Shown piece by piece: positions 1 to 8,382 of a stretch of DNA of 64,000 nt. The translations under genes were made by a program, and so were the position numbers. Each line of letters begins with the position of its first letter. The first letter of the stretch is position 1. Source of the stretch: Oceanimonas doudoroffii (GTDB lineage Bacteria; Pseudomonadota; Gammaproteobacteria; Enterobacterales; Aeromonadaceae); contig NZ_NBIM01000001.1 of the NCBI RefSeq assembly GCF_002242685.1, forward strand, positions 62,001 to 126,000, given 5' to 3'. The notes beneath the pieces were generated by a model. The model saw nothing but the letters and a program-made list of their open reading frames with translations. It was not told where the DNA came from and made no database searches.

Positions 1-468
1 CATTTTCAGGCCGAATGGCGGCGGGCCCAGCGCGAGAAGCGCTCGCTGGCATTGATCATGGGGGATGTGGACGACTTCAAGCGATACAACGATGAATACG
101 GTCATCAGTGCGGCGACGAGTGCCTGCACCGGGTGGCCCAGGCGCTGGCCGGGCGGCTGCACCGGGAAGGCGACATGGTGGCCCGCTATGGCGGCGAGGA
201 GTTTATTGTCTTGCTGCCGGGGCTGAGCAGGGAGCAGGCCCGGCAGGTGGCCGAACAGTTACTGACGACGGTGCGGGAGCTGAATATTCCCCACCGGCAG
301 TCGGTGCATGGCCGGGTGACCCTGAGCCTGGGCGTGGCGGCCTGTGTGCCACGCCCGGATGCGCGCTTTGAAACCCTGGTGGGGGAGGCGGATCGGGCGC
401 TGTATCGGGCCAAGGAGCAGGGGCGCAACCGGCTCAGCGTGCGGCCGCATGACGACGCGGCCGGCTGA
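1..468 (+). CDS. diguanylate cyclase, C-terminal GGDEF domain (5' end outside window)
   Basis: This is the last 155 residues of a GGDEF protein, open from base 1, so the sensory N-terminus is missing. GGDEF domains condense two GTP into cyclic di-GMP, a second messenger that promotes attachment and biofilm. The metal- and substrate-binding segment MGDVDDFKRYND opens the domain and the active-site loop reads RYGGEEF. An RxxD inhibitory site (REGD) lies exactly five residues before GGEEF, so product feedback inhibition is expected. The key residues are intact, which favours an active enzyme. The stop codon lies in the loop of a perfect hairpin (459-474), and the gene converges on the NhaC gene. 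Confidence 0.9.
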   Translation, partial: HFQAEWRRAQREKRSLALIMGDVDDFKRYNDEYGHQCGDECLHRVAQALAGRLHREGDMVARYGGEEFIVLLPGLSREQARQVAEQLLTTVRELNIPHRQSVHGRVTLSLGVAACVPRPDARFETLVGEADRALYRAKEQGRNRLSVRPHDDAAG

Positions 469-474
469 CCGGCC
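459..474. terminator. hairpin at convergent gene ends
   Basis: GGCCGG and CCGGCC pair around a CTGA loop that contains the stop codon of the GGDEF gene. There is no T-run, so this is more likely a 3'-end stabilising or weak terminating structure than a full intrinsic terminator. It sits in the 13-base gap between two convergent genes. Confidence 0.4.
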
Positions 475-481
475 CCGAGGT

Positions 482-1984
482 TCAGGCCGGCTGGGCCTGC
501 AGCTGCCGCTGGCGCCGGGCCAGCAGGGTCACCAGCAGCAGCTGAACGACAATGGCTCCGGCGAGGATCAGCGGGCTGGCACTGAACCCGGCGAGCACGA
601 AGCCGCTCAGGGCAATGCCGCCGTTGAGCAGGGCGTAGGGCAGCTGGGTGCGGAAGTGTTCAAACTGATCACAGCCCGAGCCGGTGGACGACAATATGGT
701 GGTTTCCGAAATCGGCGAGCAGTGATCGCCAAACAGGCCCCCCGACAGCACGGCACCGATGCAGGCATAGAGCGGCGCGTCGATGGCGATGGCGGTGGGA
801 ATCACCAGCGGCAGCATGATGGCGAAGGTGCCCCAGGACGAGCCGGTGGCAAAGGAGATGATGGCCGACAGCAAAAATGCCACCGCCGGCACCAGCCAGG
901 CAGGGAAACCGGCCTGGGCCTGCTCGGCGATGTAGGCGGCGGCGCCCAGTTCCTTGCCTACGCTGCTCAGGGTCCAGGCCAGGATAAGCACAATGGCCAC
1001 CTGCATCATGTTGCCCATGCCCTTGAGGTAGACGGCAATGCCATCGCTGACCCGGCGCACGCCATGCACTGCCATCAGCACGATCAGGGTGGCGGCGGCG
1101 GAGAAGTAGGCGGTGGACAGGGCGGCACGGAATACCGATCCCGATATCTTTTCAAAGGGAAAGCCGAGCGGCCCCAGCATGGCCAGCAACACCGCCCCCA
1201 TTACCAGCAGCGGCGCCCAGACAAAGCTGGCGCGGGCATTGTCGTGGGTAAAGGGCTGCAGTTCATGCAGGGGGCCGGCGGCAATTTCCCCGCGCAGGGC
1301 GGCGCGCTCGGCCTCGGCCATGGGGCCGAAGTCCAGCTTTCTCAGCGCGATCAGCGGCACCAGGGTGACCGCCAGCACGGCGTAAAACTGAAACGGTATG
1401 GCGGCAATAAAGGCCTGCCAGTCGCTCAGATCCAGCTCAAGGGCGGTAAATTCCTTTTGCAGCAGGCCCATGATGTATACGCCCCAGCCGATAAAAGGCA
1501 CCAGTATGGCCACCGGCGAGGCGGTGGAGTCGATGATAAAGGCCAGCTTCTGGCGGGACACCTTCAGCTTGTCAAACAACGGCCGGAATACCGGGCCGAC
1601 GATCAGCGGCGTGCCCAGATCCGAGAAAAAGATAACGATGCCGCCCAGCCAGGCGGACAACTGGGCCCGGCACTTGCTGCTGACCCAGTGGGTAACCCGG
1701 CGGGCAAAGGCCTGGCCGCCGCCGGACTGTTCCATCAGCGCCACAAAGCCGCCGATAAACACCAGCAGTACCAGCACGCCGGCGTTATAACTGTCGGTAA
1801 GCTGGGCCACCAGGTGATCCTTGACCAGAATGCCAAAGGTATCGAGGGGATGCAGCCAGTCGTTGAGCATGAGCACGCCGCTGAGCACGCCGGCAAACAG
1901 GCCGATAACCACGTTACGGGTGGTGAGCGAGAGCAGCAGGGTCAGAAAAATGGGGATCAGCGAACTGATATGCGGACTTTCCAT
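482..1984 (-). CDS. nhaC: NhaC-family Na+/H+ antiporter
   Basis: A 500-residue polytopic inner-membrane protein of the NhaC ion-transporter family, which exchanges cytoplasmic Na+ for H+ (some relatives exchange amino acids or organic acids). Many hydrophobic helices are visible, with the family-typical SWGTFAIMLPL and GDHCSPISETT segments in the C-terminal half. The start is placed at 1984 (MESPHISSLIP) because AGGA lies about 9 bases upstream. A longer open frame to 2029 would add 15 poorly hydrophobic residues. It stands alone and is convergent with the GGDEF gene. A second antiporter of a different family (nhaD) lies at 34110, in keeping with a salt-adapted organism. The exact substrate is not proven. 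Confidence 0.8.
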   Translation of the reverse strand: MESPHISSLIPIFLTLLLSLTTRNVVIGLFAGVLSGVLMLNDWLHPLDTFGILVKDHLVAQLTDSYNAGVLVLLVFIGGFVALMEQSGGGQAFARRVTHWVSSKCRAQLSAWLGGIVIFFSDLGTPLIVGPVFRPLFDKLKVSRQKLAFIIDSTASPVAILVPFIGWGVYIMGLLQKEFTALELDLSDWQAFIAAIPFQFYAVLAVTLVPLIALRKLDFGPMAEAERAALRGEIAAGPLHELQPFTHDNARASFVWAPLLVMGAVLLAMLGPLGFPFEKISGSVFRAALSTAYFSAAATLIVLMAVHGVRRVSDGIAVYLKGMGNMMQVAIVLILAWTLSSVGKELGAAAYIAEQAQAGFPAWLVPAVAFLLSAIISFATGSSWGTFAIMLPLVIPTAIAIDAPLYACIGAVLSGGLFGDHCSPISETTILSSTGSGCDQFEHFRTQLPYALLNGGIALSGFVLAGFSASPLILAGAIVVQLLLVTLLARRQRQLQAQPA

Positions 1985-2169
1985 TGAAGCGGGTTCCTGT
2001 ACGGCATTGGCCCGGTGCGGCCACAACAAAACGAGGGGCGGACTGTAAACAAGGCGAACGGAAGGCGCAAGGAGAAGGAAAGCGTTAGGTGAATTTTTTA
2101 TCGGAAAAAGTGGTTTTATTTAGGGTGTAAGGCCAAAAGCAGGCATTTTGGTGCATATTTATTCCAAGT

Positions 2170-2189
2170 GGCGGCGGTTTCCCGCCGCC
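2170..2189 (-). terminator. hairpin downstream of ppnP
   Basis: GGCGGCGG and CCGCCGCC form a perfect 8-bp stem with a 4-base loop, seven bases after the ppnP stop. No T-run follows on the minus strand, so termination efficiency is uncertain. Confidence 0.45.
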
Positions 2190-2196
2190 TCGCCGC

Positions 2197-2523
2197 TTAC
2201 TTGAAGTAGGAGCAGCAGTAGTCCACCAGGCTGTGGATTTTGAGGTTGAAGCTGGCATTGGCGGGCACCTCAAAGGACTGGCCGCCCTGAATACGCTGCC
2301 ACTGATCGCTGCCCGGCAGCTGAACTTCCAGATCGCCGGCGGTGATTTCCATCAGCTCGGCGGCATCGGTACCAAAGGTGTATTCACCCGGCAGCATGAT
2401 GCCCAGGGTCTTGTGGCTGCCATCGGCAAACTTCACCACCCGGCTGGTGACCTTGCCGTCGTGGTAGACATTGGCCTGCTTGACCACGGAGACGTTGTCG
2501 AACTGAGTATCGGCGTGAGACAT
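2197..2523 (-). CDS. ppnP: pyrimidine/purine nucleoside phosphorylase
   Basis: A 108-residue single-cupin protein of the PpnP (YaiE, DUF1255) family, which phosphorolyses several nucleosides to free base and ribose-1-phosphate for salvage. The recognisable core includes [22 protein letters not shown] and the later [12 protein letters not shown] strand. The E. coli protein is about 94 residues, so this one has a slightly longer N-terminus. The start at 2523 is supported by a strong AGGAAG seven bases upstream. The longer frame to 2568 has no such site. It is a single-gene unit, divergent from ovoA. Family assignment is firm; the substrate range is known only from homologues. Confidence 0.9.
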   Translation of the reverse strand: MSHADTQFDNVSVVKQANVYHDGKVTSRVVKFADGSHKTLGIMLPGEYTFGTDAAELMEITAGDLEVQLPGSDQWQRIQGGQSFEVPANASFNLKIHSLVDYCCSYFK

Positions 2524-2668
2524 GTTACTTCCTGTAGCTGTGTTGAGAGGGGATTGGTTATAGCACAACCCCGGGCGCCGTAAAATGCCCTTGACCCAGA
2601 CATCCCGGCCTTCTCATTTTCCCTGCGTCAAGGTAACGTAATCAAAAAATGTGAACAGGGACATGTTT

Positions 2669-4783
2669 ATGCGCACCTTGGCAGACGCCGTCACTCGAAC
2701 CCCGCTGCTTACCGGCACAGAGCCGGGGCAAAAGCGGGAAGAAATCCGCCGTTATTTTCACCATACCTTCAGCCTTTATGAGGCGCTGTTTGACTGCATC
2801 GCCACCGAGCAGGCCTATTATTCCCGTCCCGAGCCGCTGCGCCACCCGCTGATTTTCTATTTTGGCCACACCGCGGTGTTTTTTATCAACAAGCTGGTGC
2901 TGGGCAAATACCTGCCGGCGCGCATCGACGAGCGGCTGGAGTCCATGTTTGCCATTGGCGTGGACGAAATGTCCTGGGACGATCTCAACGACGCCCACTA
3001 CGACTGGCCCGGCCTGGCCCACACTCGGGACTACCGCAAGCGGGTGCGCGAGACCGTGGATGCCTTTATCAGCAACATGCCCTTGACCTTGCCAATCAGG
3101 CCCGACAGCGCCGCCTGGATGGTGCTGATGGGTATTGAGCACGAGCGCATTCATCTGGAAACCTCCTCGGTGATCATGCGCATGCTGCCGCTGACGCAGC
3201 TGAACGTCCACCCGTTGTGGACGGCCTGCGGCGACACCGGCCCGGCACCGCAAAACGCCCTGCTGCCGGTGGACGGCGACACCATCACCCTGGGTAAACC
3301 GGCCTCGGCGGCCACCTATGGCTGGGACAACGAGTACGGCAGCAAGACCGTGGAGGTGCAGCCCTACCGGGTCTCGCAATTCCTGGTGTCCAACGGCGAA
3401 TACCTTGAGTTTGTGCGCGCCTGTGGTTACCAAAAACCCGAATACTGGACCGAGGAAGGGCGCCAGTGGCTGGGCTTTACTCAGGCCCGCATGCCCCGCT
3501 TCTGGCTTGAGCGTAACGGCGCATACTGGCAGCGTAACCTGCTGGAAGAAGTGCCGCTGCCGCTGGACTGGCCGGTGGAGGTGAACTACCTCGAGGCCAA
3601 GGCCTTCTGTCACTGGAAGGCGACGCAAACCGGCACTCACATTCGCCTGCCCACCGAGGCGGAGTGGACCCTGCTGCGCAATCGCATCGACGTGGATCAG
3701 ACCGACTGGACGCGGGCGCCGGGCAACCTCAACCTGGAGCATTACGCCTCGTCCTGCCCGGTGAACCGCTTTGAGCAGGATGGCATCTTTGATATTACCG
3801 GCAACGTCTGGCAATGGACCGAAACCCCCATCGACGGCTTTCCCGGTTTTGAGGTGCACCCTTTGTATGACGACTTTTCCACCCCCACCTTTGACAACCG
3901 GCACAACCTGTTCAAGGGCGGCTCCTGGATCTCCACCGGCAATGAGGCCACCCGTTATTCCCGCTATGCCTTTCGCCGGCATTTTTTTCAGCATGCCGGC
4001 TTTCGTTATATTGAATCCGACAACCCCGAGGTCCCCGTGGAACCCGTAAACACCTATGAAACCGACGAGCTGGTGGCCCAGTACCTGGAATTTCACTATG
4101 GCGACGGCTACTTCGGCGTGGCCAATTACCCGGTGGCCTGCGTCAATGCACTGTTGGCCCACCTGCCCGATGTGCACCGGGGCAGGGCGCTGGATCTGGG
4201 CTGCTCGGTGGGACGCGCCAGCTTTGAGCTGGCGCGTCATTTCGACCGGGTGGATGGCATCGACTTTTCCGCCCGCTTTATTCAGCATGGCGTTCAGCTG
4301 CAGGAAAGCGGCCAGACCCGCTTTGCCATTCCCACCGAGGGCGAGCTGGTGGAATTCAGGGAAGCCGGCCTCGAACAAATGGGCTATGCCGGCGTGGCGA
4401 GCCGCATCGAATTTGTACAGGGTGATGCACACAATCTTAAGCCCCAATTTACCGGCTACGACCTCATTTTCTGCGGTAATCTGATAGACCGGCTGTACGA
4501 TCCGGCGGCCTTTCTGGCTCAGGTGCATGCGCGCCTCAACGCCGGTGGCTGCCTGGTGCTGACCTCGCCCTATACCTGGCTGGATACCTATACTCCCAGG
4601 GCCAAGTGGCTGGGTGGCATCAAGGTCAACGGCGAGAACTTTACCACCCTGGACGGCCTGAAGCGGGAGCTGGGCGAGCGCTTTGAGCTGGTGGCCCGGC
4701 AGGACATTCCCTTTGTGATTCGGGAAACCCGACGCAAGTTTCAGCACACCCTGGCCGAAATGACGGTCTGGAAGCTGAAATAA
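2669..4783 (+). CDS. ovoA: 5-histidylcysteine sulfoxide synthase (ovothiol biosynthesis)
   Basis: A 704-residue OvoA-type protein with three domains. The N-terminal DinB-like domain carries the iron-binding HxxxHxE motif (His158, His162, Glu164). The middle formylglycine-generating-enzyme-like domain includes TEAEWTLLRN and TGNVWQWTE. The C-terminal SAM methyltransferase carries the LDLGCSVGR loop near residue 507. OvoA joins cysteine sulfur to C5 of histidine using O2; the methyltransferase domain is associated with the later N-methylation to ovothiol A. The C-terminal domain and the C5-type family resemblance separate it from the ergothioneine enzyme EgtB. The start at 2669 follows AGGG by 8 bases. 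A GTG at 2651 and an ATG at 2663 are less well spaced. The sulfoxide lyase OvoB is not in the window. Confidence 0.9.
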   Translation: MRTLADAVTRTPLLTGTEPGQKREEIRRYFHHTFSLYEALFDCIATEQAYYSRPEPLRHPLIFYFGHTAVFFINKLVLGKYLPARIDERLESMFAIGVDEMSWDDLNDAHYDWPGLAHTRDYRKRVRETVDAFISNMPLTLPIRPDSAAWMVLMGIEHERIHLETSSVIMRMLPLTQLNVHPLWTACGDTGPAPQNALLPVDGDTITLGKPASAATYGWDNEYGSKTVEVQPYRVSQFLVSNGEYLEFVRACGYQKPEYWTEEGRQWLGFTQARMPRFWLERNGAYWQRNLLEEVPLPLDWPVEVNYLEAKAFCHWKATQTGTHIRLPTEAEWTLLRNRIDVDQTDWTRAPGNLNLEHYASSCPVNRFEQDGIFDITGNVWQWTETPIDGFPGFEVHPLYDDFSTPTFDNRHNLFKGGSWISTGNEATRYSRYAFRRHFFQHAGFRYIESDNPEVPVEPVNTYETDELVAQYLEFHYGDGYFGVANYPVACVNALLAHLPDVHRGRALDLGCSVGRASFELARHFDRVDGIDFSARFIQHGVQLQESGQTRFAIPTEGELVEFREAGLEQMGYAGVASRIEFVQGDAHNLKPQFTGYDLIFCGNLIDRLYDPAAFLAQVHARLNAGGCLVLTSPYTWLDTYTPRAKWLGGIKVNGENFTTLDGLKRELGERFELVARQDIPFVIRETRRKFQHTLAEMTVWKLK

Positions 4784-4806
4784 GCGGTTACTTCATCAAG
4801 GAATCG

Positions 4807-4834
4807 GTGAGGGGTGAAGAGCATCCCCCCTCAC
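4807..4834 (+). terminator. terminator-like hairpin after ovoA
   Basis: GTGAGGGG pairs with CCCCTCAC across a 12-base loop, followed by TCTTTC. It begins 23 bases after the ovoA stop and lies in the 190-base gap to the convergent cupin gene. The rest of that gap shows nothing recognisable. Confidence 0.6.
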
Positions 4835-4973
4835 TCTTTCAGGCGTCTTTCAAGATAGTTGTCGCCTGTTTATTTTTAGGCCGCGTTTTCTGGGGCTGTC
4901 TTTTGGCGCTGAGGGGGCAGCGCAACATGACCCGATGACGTTAGCTCAATTCACTCGGCGCCGGGGGTGTGGC

Positions 4974-5342
4974 TCACAGACCGTCAAGATGGGCCGCGGA
5001 GACAAAGATTTTTTTGGCGTATTCTTCGACCACCCAGGTAACACGGGTCCCCTTGGGCACAACAAAGGAGTCGCCCTTGTTGTACACATGGGTCACACCG
5101 CTGTCTTCCTCGATGATCTTGACGCTGCCTTCGACGATATGACAGAACTCGAGTTTGGGGTGGTTATGTTCCCAACTGCCGGCGGTACAGTCCCAGGTTC
5201 CCGCCTTGAAATTGCCCGAGCTGTGATCAAAATAGGTCACATTGCTGGCAAACGGCTCGCCGGATTTGGGGTTTGTTTTTGGCCCCGAGGTGCGTGATAC
5301 CGGTTCGGACTTTTCAAGGGTGACCACGTTTTCAACAGGCAT
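4974..5342 (-). CDS. small single-domain cupin protein (DUF861/EutQ-like)
   Basis: A 122-residue soluble cupin. The segments GTWDCTAGSWEHNHPKLEF and KGDSFVVPKGTRVTW correspond to cupin motifs 1 and 2 of the DUF861 (cupin_3) group, whose members include EutQ-like and ureidoglycolate-related proteins; many lack an assigned reaction. The start at 5342 is set by GGAGAAG closely upstream. The same frame continues to 5510 but that stretch is better explained as an untranslated folded leader. It is monocistronic and has no functional partner nearby. Metal-binding His residues are present (HNH in motif 1), so an enzyme or a metabolite sensor are both possible; the substrate is unknown. Confidence 0.75.
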   Translation of the reverse strand: MPVENVVTLEKSEPVSRTSGPKTNPKSGEPFASNVTYFDHSSGNFKAGTWDCTAGSWEHNHPKLEFCHIVEGSVKIIEEDSGVTHVYNKGDSFVVPKGTRVTWVVEEYAKKIFVSAAHLDGL

Positions 5343-5351
5343 GCTTCTTCT

Positions 5352-5470
5352 CCGTATATCCGTATATGACAAGAATGGTGTGACGCCGTATCCCCACGGC
5401 ATGTGGAGGAATAGGTAGCCGAAGCGTCTGCCCCGGCACAGAAGCCGGGGGTTGCTACCCGCGAGGAGCC
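5352..5470 (-). promoter_or_regulatory. structured leader upstream of the cupin gene, class unknown
   Basis: On the minus strand, GGTAGC (5454-5459) pairs with GCTACC (5414-5419) to close a domain that holds a perfect 7-bp hairpin (5431-5437 with 5444-5450) and an unpaired purine-rich strand. A second hairpin (5385-5389 with 5396-5400) follows. Just before the ribosome site is an exact 8-bp direct repeat, CCGTATAT twice on the plus strand (5352-5367). I could not match this to a known riboswitch consensus. The remainder of the 365-base gene-free stretch 5343-5707 holds only this element and the terminator at 5637. Confidence 0.4.
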
Positions 5471-5636
5471 GGCCGGGAAATATAGTGTGGCATATGCGCG
5501 TACATGGCAAGCCTGTGCAGCTGACGCCTGCCTGTTGTAATCGTCACCGGACTGCCTTAACCGAAGCCGCGTTAACACCTCGAAAGCGGCAAACGTCCGG
5601 GCCTCAGCCTGCGGGCGGTCTGCACTTTGTGTCAGA

Positions 5637-5669
5637 CAAAAAAGCCGGTCGCAAGACCGGCTTTTTTAT
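5637..5669. terminator. bidirectional intrinsic terminator
   Basis: AGCCGGTC and GACCGGCT pair around a GCAA tetraloop, flanked by an A-run on the left and a T-run on the right, so it can terminate in both directions. On the minus strand it ends the nucleobase permease transcript, whose stop is about 40 bases upstream. Confidence 0.9.
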
Positions 5670-5707
5670 CACTGTGGATGTTCATCCTTGCCCGAGGGCT
5701 TACCCTT

Positions 5708-7117
5708 TCAATGGCTGGCGTTGGCTTCGCGCAGTTGGGTGTTGTCGTCGGACTGTTCCGAGCCCTGGTTCATCTGGCGTTCGATTTCCTCACGCTCGCG
5801 GGCTTCGTCCTGCAGCGACTTTCTCGGCAGCAGCATGTTCAGAATAAAGGCCACGGAAGCCGCCACTATTACCGGTGAGCCGATCAGCATGCGGGCGGTG
5901 TCACCCAGCTGGGCAATGGCTTCGGGCACGGCATTAATGCCCATGGCCAGGGCCACGGCCAGGGCCACTATGGTGACGTTGCGGGAAGACAGCTCGTCTT
6001 TCACCAGCAGCTGAATACCGGTCATGGTGATCATGCCGAACACGATAATGGTGGCACCACCCAGCACCGGGTAGGGAATGGTGGTCATGGCGGCACCAAA
6101 CTTGGGCAGCAGACCGGCAATAACCAGGAACACGGCGGCAATGCCCAGCACGTAACGGCTGATCACCTTGGTCATGGCCACAATGCCCACATTCTGGCTG
6201 AAGGAGGCGGTGGGCAGGCCACCAAAGATGGAGCCAACCAGGGTGCACAGGCCGTTGCCGAGCAGGCCGCCGGACAGCTCCTTGTCTTCCAGCTCCCGGT
6301 TCATGCCGCCCACGGTAGTGGCGGACAGATCACCAATGGTTTGTACCGAGTTGACGATACAGATCACCACCATGGAGATCACCGCGGAAGTGTGGAACTC
6401 AATGCCCACGGCAAAGGGCGTGGGAATCATCACCCAGGGGGCGGCGTCCAGCTTGCTGAAGTCCACCATGCCAAAGAAGAAGGAGATGGCGTAGCCCACC
6501 AGAATGCCGACAATAATGGCGGCCAGGCGCAGGTAGCCCTTGCCGAACTGGGAACACAGCAGCACCACGGCCAGGGTGGTGATGCCCACCAGCCAGTTTT
6601 GCGCGCTGCCAAAGCCCTCGGCGGCCACATTGCCGCTGCCGGCCATGTACTTGATGGCGATGTCATACAGGGACAGGCCGATCACCAGCACCACGGTGCC
6701 GGCGACCACGGGCGGAAACAGGTGACGAATTTGCTTGATGAACAGACCCACCACCAGCATGGCGATACCACCGGCGATCTGGGCGCCGAAGATGCCGGGC
6801 AGGCCATAGACGCTGCCAATGGCGATCAGGGAAGGGACATAGGCGAAGCCCACACCAAAAATGGTGGGCACGCCGGCGCCGAAACGGCCGACGGGGAACA
6901 ACTGCAGCAGGGTGGACAGACCCGAGAACAGCAGGGCGATTTGCACCAGCATCATGGTTTCCTGGGCGTTGGCACCGGCCACACCCGCCACGATGAGCGG
7001 CGGCGTCACTGCGCCCATGATCATTGCCAGGATATGCTGGAAGGAGAGCGGCAGCGCTTTACCGAAAGACGGTTTGCCGTAGTAATCGAATACCGATTTG
7101 CTTTGGCTGTGTTTCAT
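5708..7117 (-). CDS. NCS2-family xanthine/uracil permease
   Basis: A 469-residue inner-membrane transporter of the nucleobase:cation symporter-2 family, importing xanthine, uric acid or uracil with H+. Family signatures are visible: the N-terminal LSFQHILAMIMGAVTPPLIVAG, the SVQTIGDLSATT segment that corresponds to the substrate-site helix, and the NVGIVAMTKVISRYV segment. The N- and C-termini are charged and about 14 helices are expected. The start at 7117 has AGGGA nine bases upstream; a TTG at 7144 would add nine residues without a good site. The gene lies downstream of ppsR on the same strand but 271 bases away, so it is probably transcribed separately. Xanthine or urate is likelier than uracil by similarity, but this is not settled. 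Confidence 0.85.
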   Translation of the reverse strand: MKHSQSKSVFDYYGKPSFGKALPLSFQHILAMIMGAVTPPLIVAGVAGANAQETMMLVQIALLFSGLSTLLQLFPVGRFGAGVPTIFGVGFAYVPSLIAIGSVYGLPGIFGAQIAGGIAMLVVGLFIKQIRHLFPPVVAGTVVLVIGLSLYDIAIKYMAGSGNVAAEGFGSAQNWLVGITTLAVVLLCSQFGKGYLRLAAIIVGILVGYAISFFFGMVDFSKLDAAPWVMIPTPFAVGIEFHTSAVISMVVICIVNSVQTIGDLSATTVGGMNRELEDKELSGGLLGNGLCTLVGSIFGGLPTASFSQNVGIVAMTKVISRYVLGIAAVFLVIAGLLPKFGAAMTTIPYPVLGGATIIVFGMITMTGIQLLVKDELSSRNVTIVALAVALAMGINAVPEAIAQLGDTARMLIGSPVIVAASVAFILNMLLPRKSLQDEAREREEIERQMNQGSEQSDDNTQLREANASH

Positions 7118-7259
7118 TGCAATAAGTCCCTGAGGGTTGCTCAAGTAAGTTGTTGTTCACTGTCCGCCATCGTTATCTGGTTATATTAAGGCTGACAGAA
7201 CCACACCGCAGTGTACGAGCCGGTTGACTCATTTTGTGTCCAACTTCAGGGGTGGTTGA

Positions 7260-7279
7260 CCCCGTGGTTAATCACGGGG
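7260..7279 (-). terminator. hairpin downstream of ppsR
   Basis: CCCCGTG and CACGGGG form a perfect 7-bp stem with a 6-base loop in the 271-base gap between ppsR and the permease. It lacks a T-run on the minus strand. It could be a transcript-end structure or part of the permease leader. The rest of the gap is AT-rich and shows no clear operator. Confidence 0.4.
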
Positions 7280-7388
7280 ATCAATGTATACATTTTTGTA
7301 AACACCAAATCAATATTTTGTTCATATTTGTCGAGTGTATCGCGCTCCGGCTCGCAGTTTTTTGTTCTGTCTTGTTGTTGATACTGTA

Positions 7389-8201
7389 TTAGTAAATTTT
7401 GCGACGTATGCCGGTGCGCTCCAGGATCTTCACCGAGATCTCTTCCACCGAGTGAAATGTAGTGTCGATAAAGGGAATGGCTTCCATGCGAAACAGTCGC
7501 TCCACCTGGCCCAGCTCGAACCGGCACTGATCAATGTCGGCATAGCGGCTGTCTGCCCGGCGGCGCTGGCGAATTTCCTGCAGCCGGTTGGCGTCTATGG
7601 TGAGTCCGAACAGCTTGTGCCGGTTGGCCTTGAGCGCGGCGGGCAGGTTCATCTGCTTCATGTCCTGATCGATAAAGGGATAGTTGGCCACGCGAATGCC
7701 GAACTGCAGCGCCAGATAGAGGCTGGTGGGGGTCTTGCCGCAGCGGGACACGCCCACCAGTATGATGTCGGCCTCGTCATATTCCTTGGTGGTCACGCCG
7801 TCGTCGTTGTCGAGGGCGTAGTTCACCGCATCGATGCGCAGATCATAGTTGTGCTTGTTGGCGATGCTGTGGGAGCGGTGGGCGCGGGGCTCGGCCTTGA
7901 CCCCCAGCTGCTGTTCAATGGGGGCCACAAAGGTGTTGAGAAAGTCGTAGCACATGGCCTCGCTGCCGGTGATGATGCTGCGCAGCTCGTCGTCGACAAT
8001 AGTGTGAAACACCAGGGGGCGCTTGCCGCTCTGGTGAAAGCTGTTGTTGATGCGTTCCCGCACCGCCCGGGCCTTTTCCTTGTCTTCCACAAAGGGAAAG
8101 GTAAGTTGCTCAAAGGGCAGGGGAAACTGACTCAGCACGGCATGGCCGAACACTTCGGCTGTGATCGCCGTCCCATCAGAAACATAAAAAACCGTGTGCA
8201 C
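7389..8201 (-). CDS. ppsR: PEP synthase regulatory protein (kinase/pyrophosphorylase)
   Basis: A 270-residue DUF299 protein. It inactivates PEP synthase by ADP-dependent phosphorylation of an active-site threonine and reactivates it by phosphate-dependent dephosphorylation. The [13 protein letters not shown]-terminus and the [16 protein letters not shown]-loop-like motif match the family, and the length equals the E. coli protein (277) within a few residues. GTG at 8201 is preferred because GGAGG lies four bases before it. GTG at 8219 would add six residues with no visible ribosome site. It is divergent from its target ppsA, 181 bases apart, which supports the assignment. Confidence 0.93.
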   Translation of the reverse strand: MHTVFYVSDGTAITAEVFGHAVLSQFPLPFEQLTFPFVEDKEKARAVRERINNSFHQSGKRPLVFHTIVDDELRSIITGSEAMCYDFLNTFVAPIEQQLGVKAEPRAHRSHSIANKHNYDLRIDAVNYALDNDDGVTTKEYDEADIILVGVSRCGKTPTSLYLALQFGIRVANYPFIDQDMKQMNLPAALKANRHKLFGLTIDANRLQEIRQRRRADSRYADIDQCRFELGQVERLFRMEAIPFIDTTFHSVEEISVKILERTGIRRKIY

Positions 8202-8382
8202 AGGGCCTCCAGATCTCACTTTCGAGTATTGAAGCGGGCGGGGCGTTTACCCGCTTTTCGGCGCCATTGTAGAATCATTTCCAGTGCGGGCGCACCACAC
8301 AATAACAACATCAGGTGGCCTGCCTTCACACCGAAATCAAGAGATACGGATATCCCGAAACAACTTTTGTGGAGACGTGGCA

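Noticed and set aside
344..1987. Long open frame on the plus strand opposite nhaC
   Set aside because: Low-complexity Gly/His/Gln-rich translation typical of the antisense of a high-GC gene; the minus-strand membrane protein is clearly the real gene.
2642..4747. 701-codon open frame on the minus strand opposite ovoA
   Set aside because: No recognisable domain, composition of an antisense shadow; OvoA motifs are complete on the plus strand.
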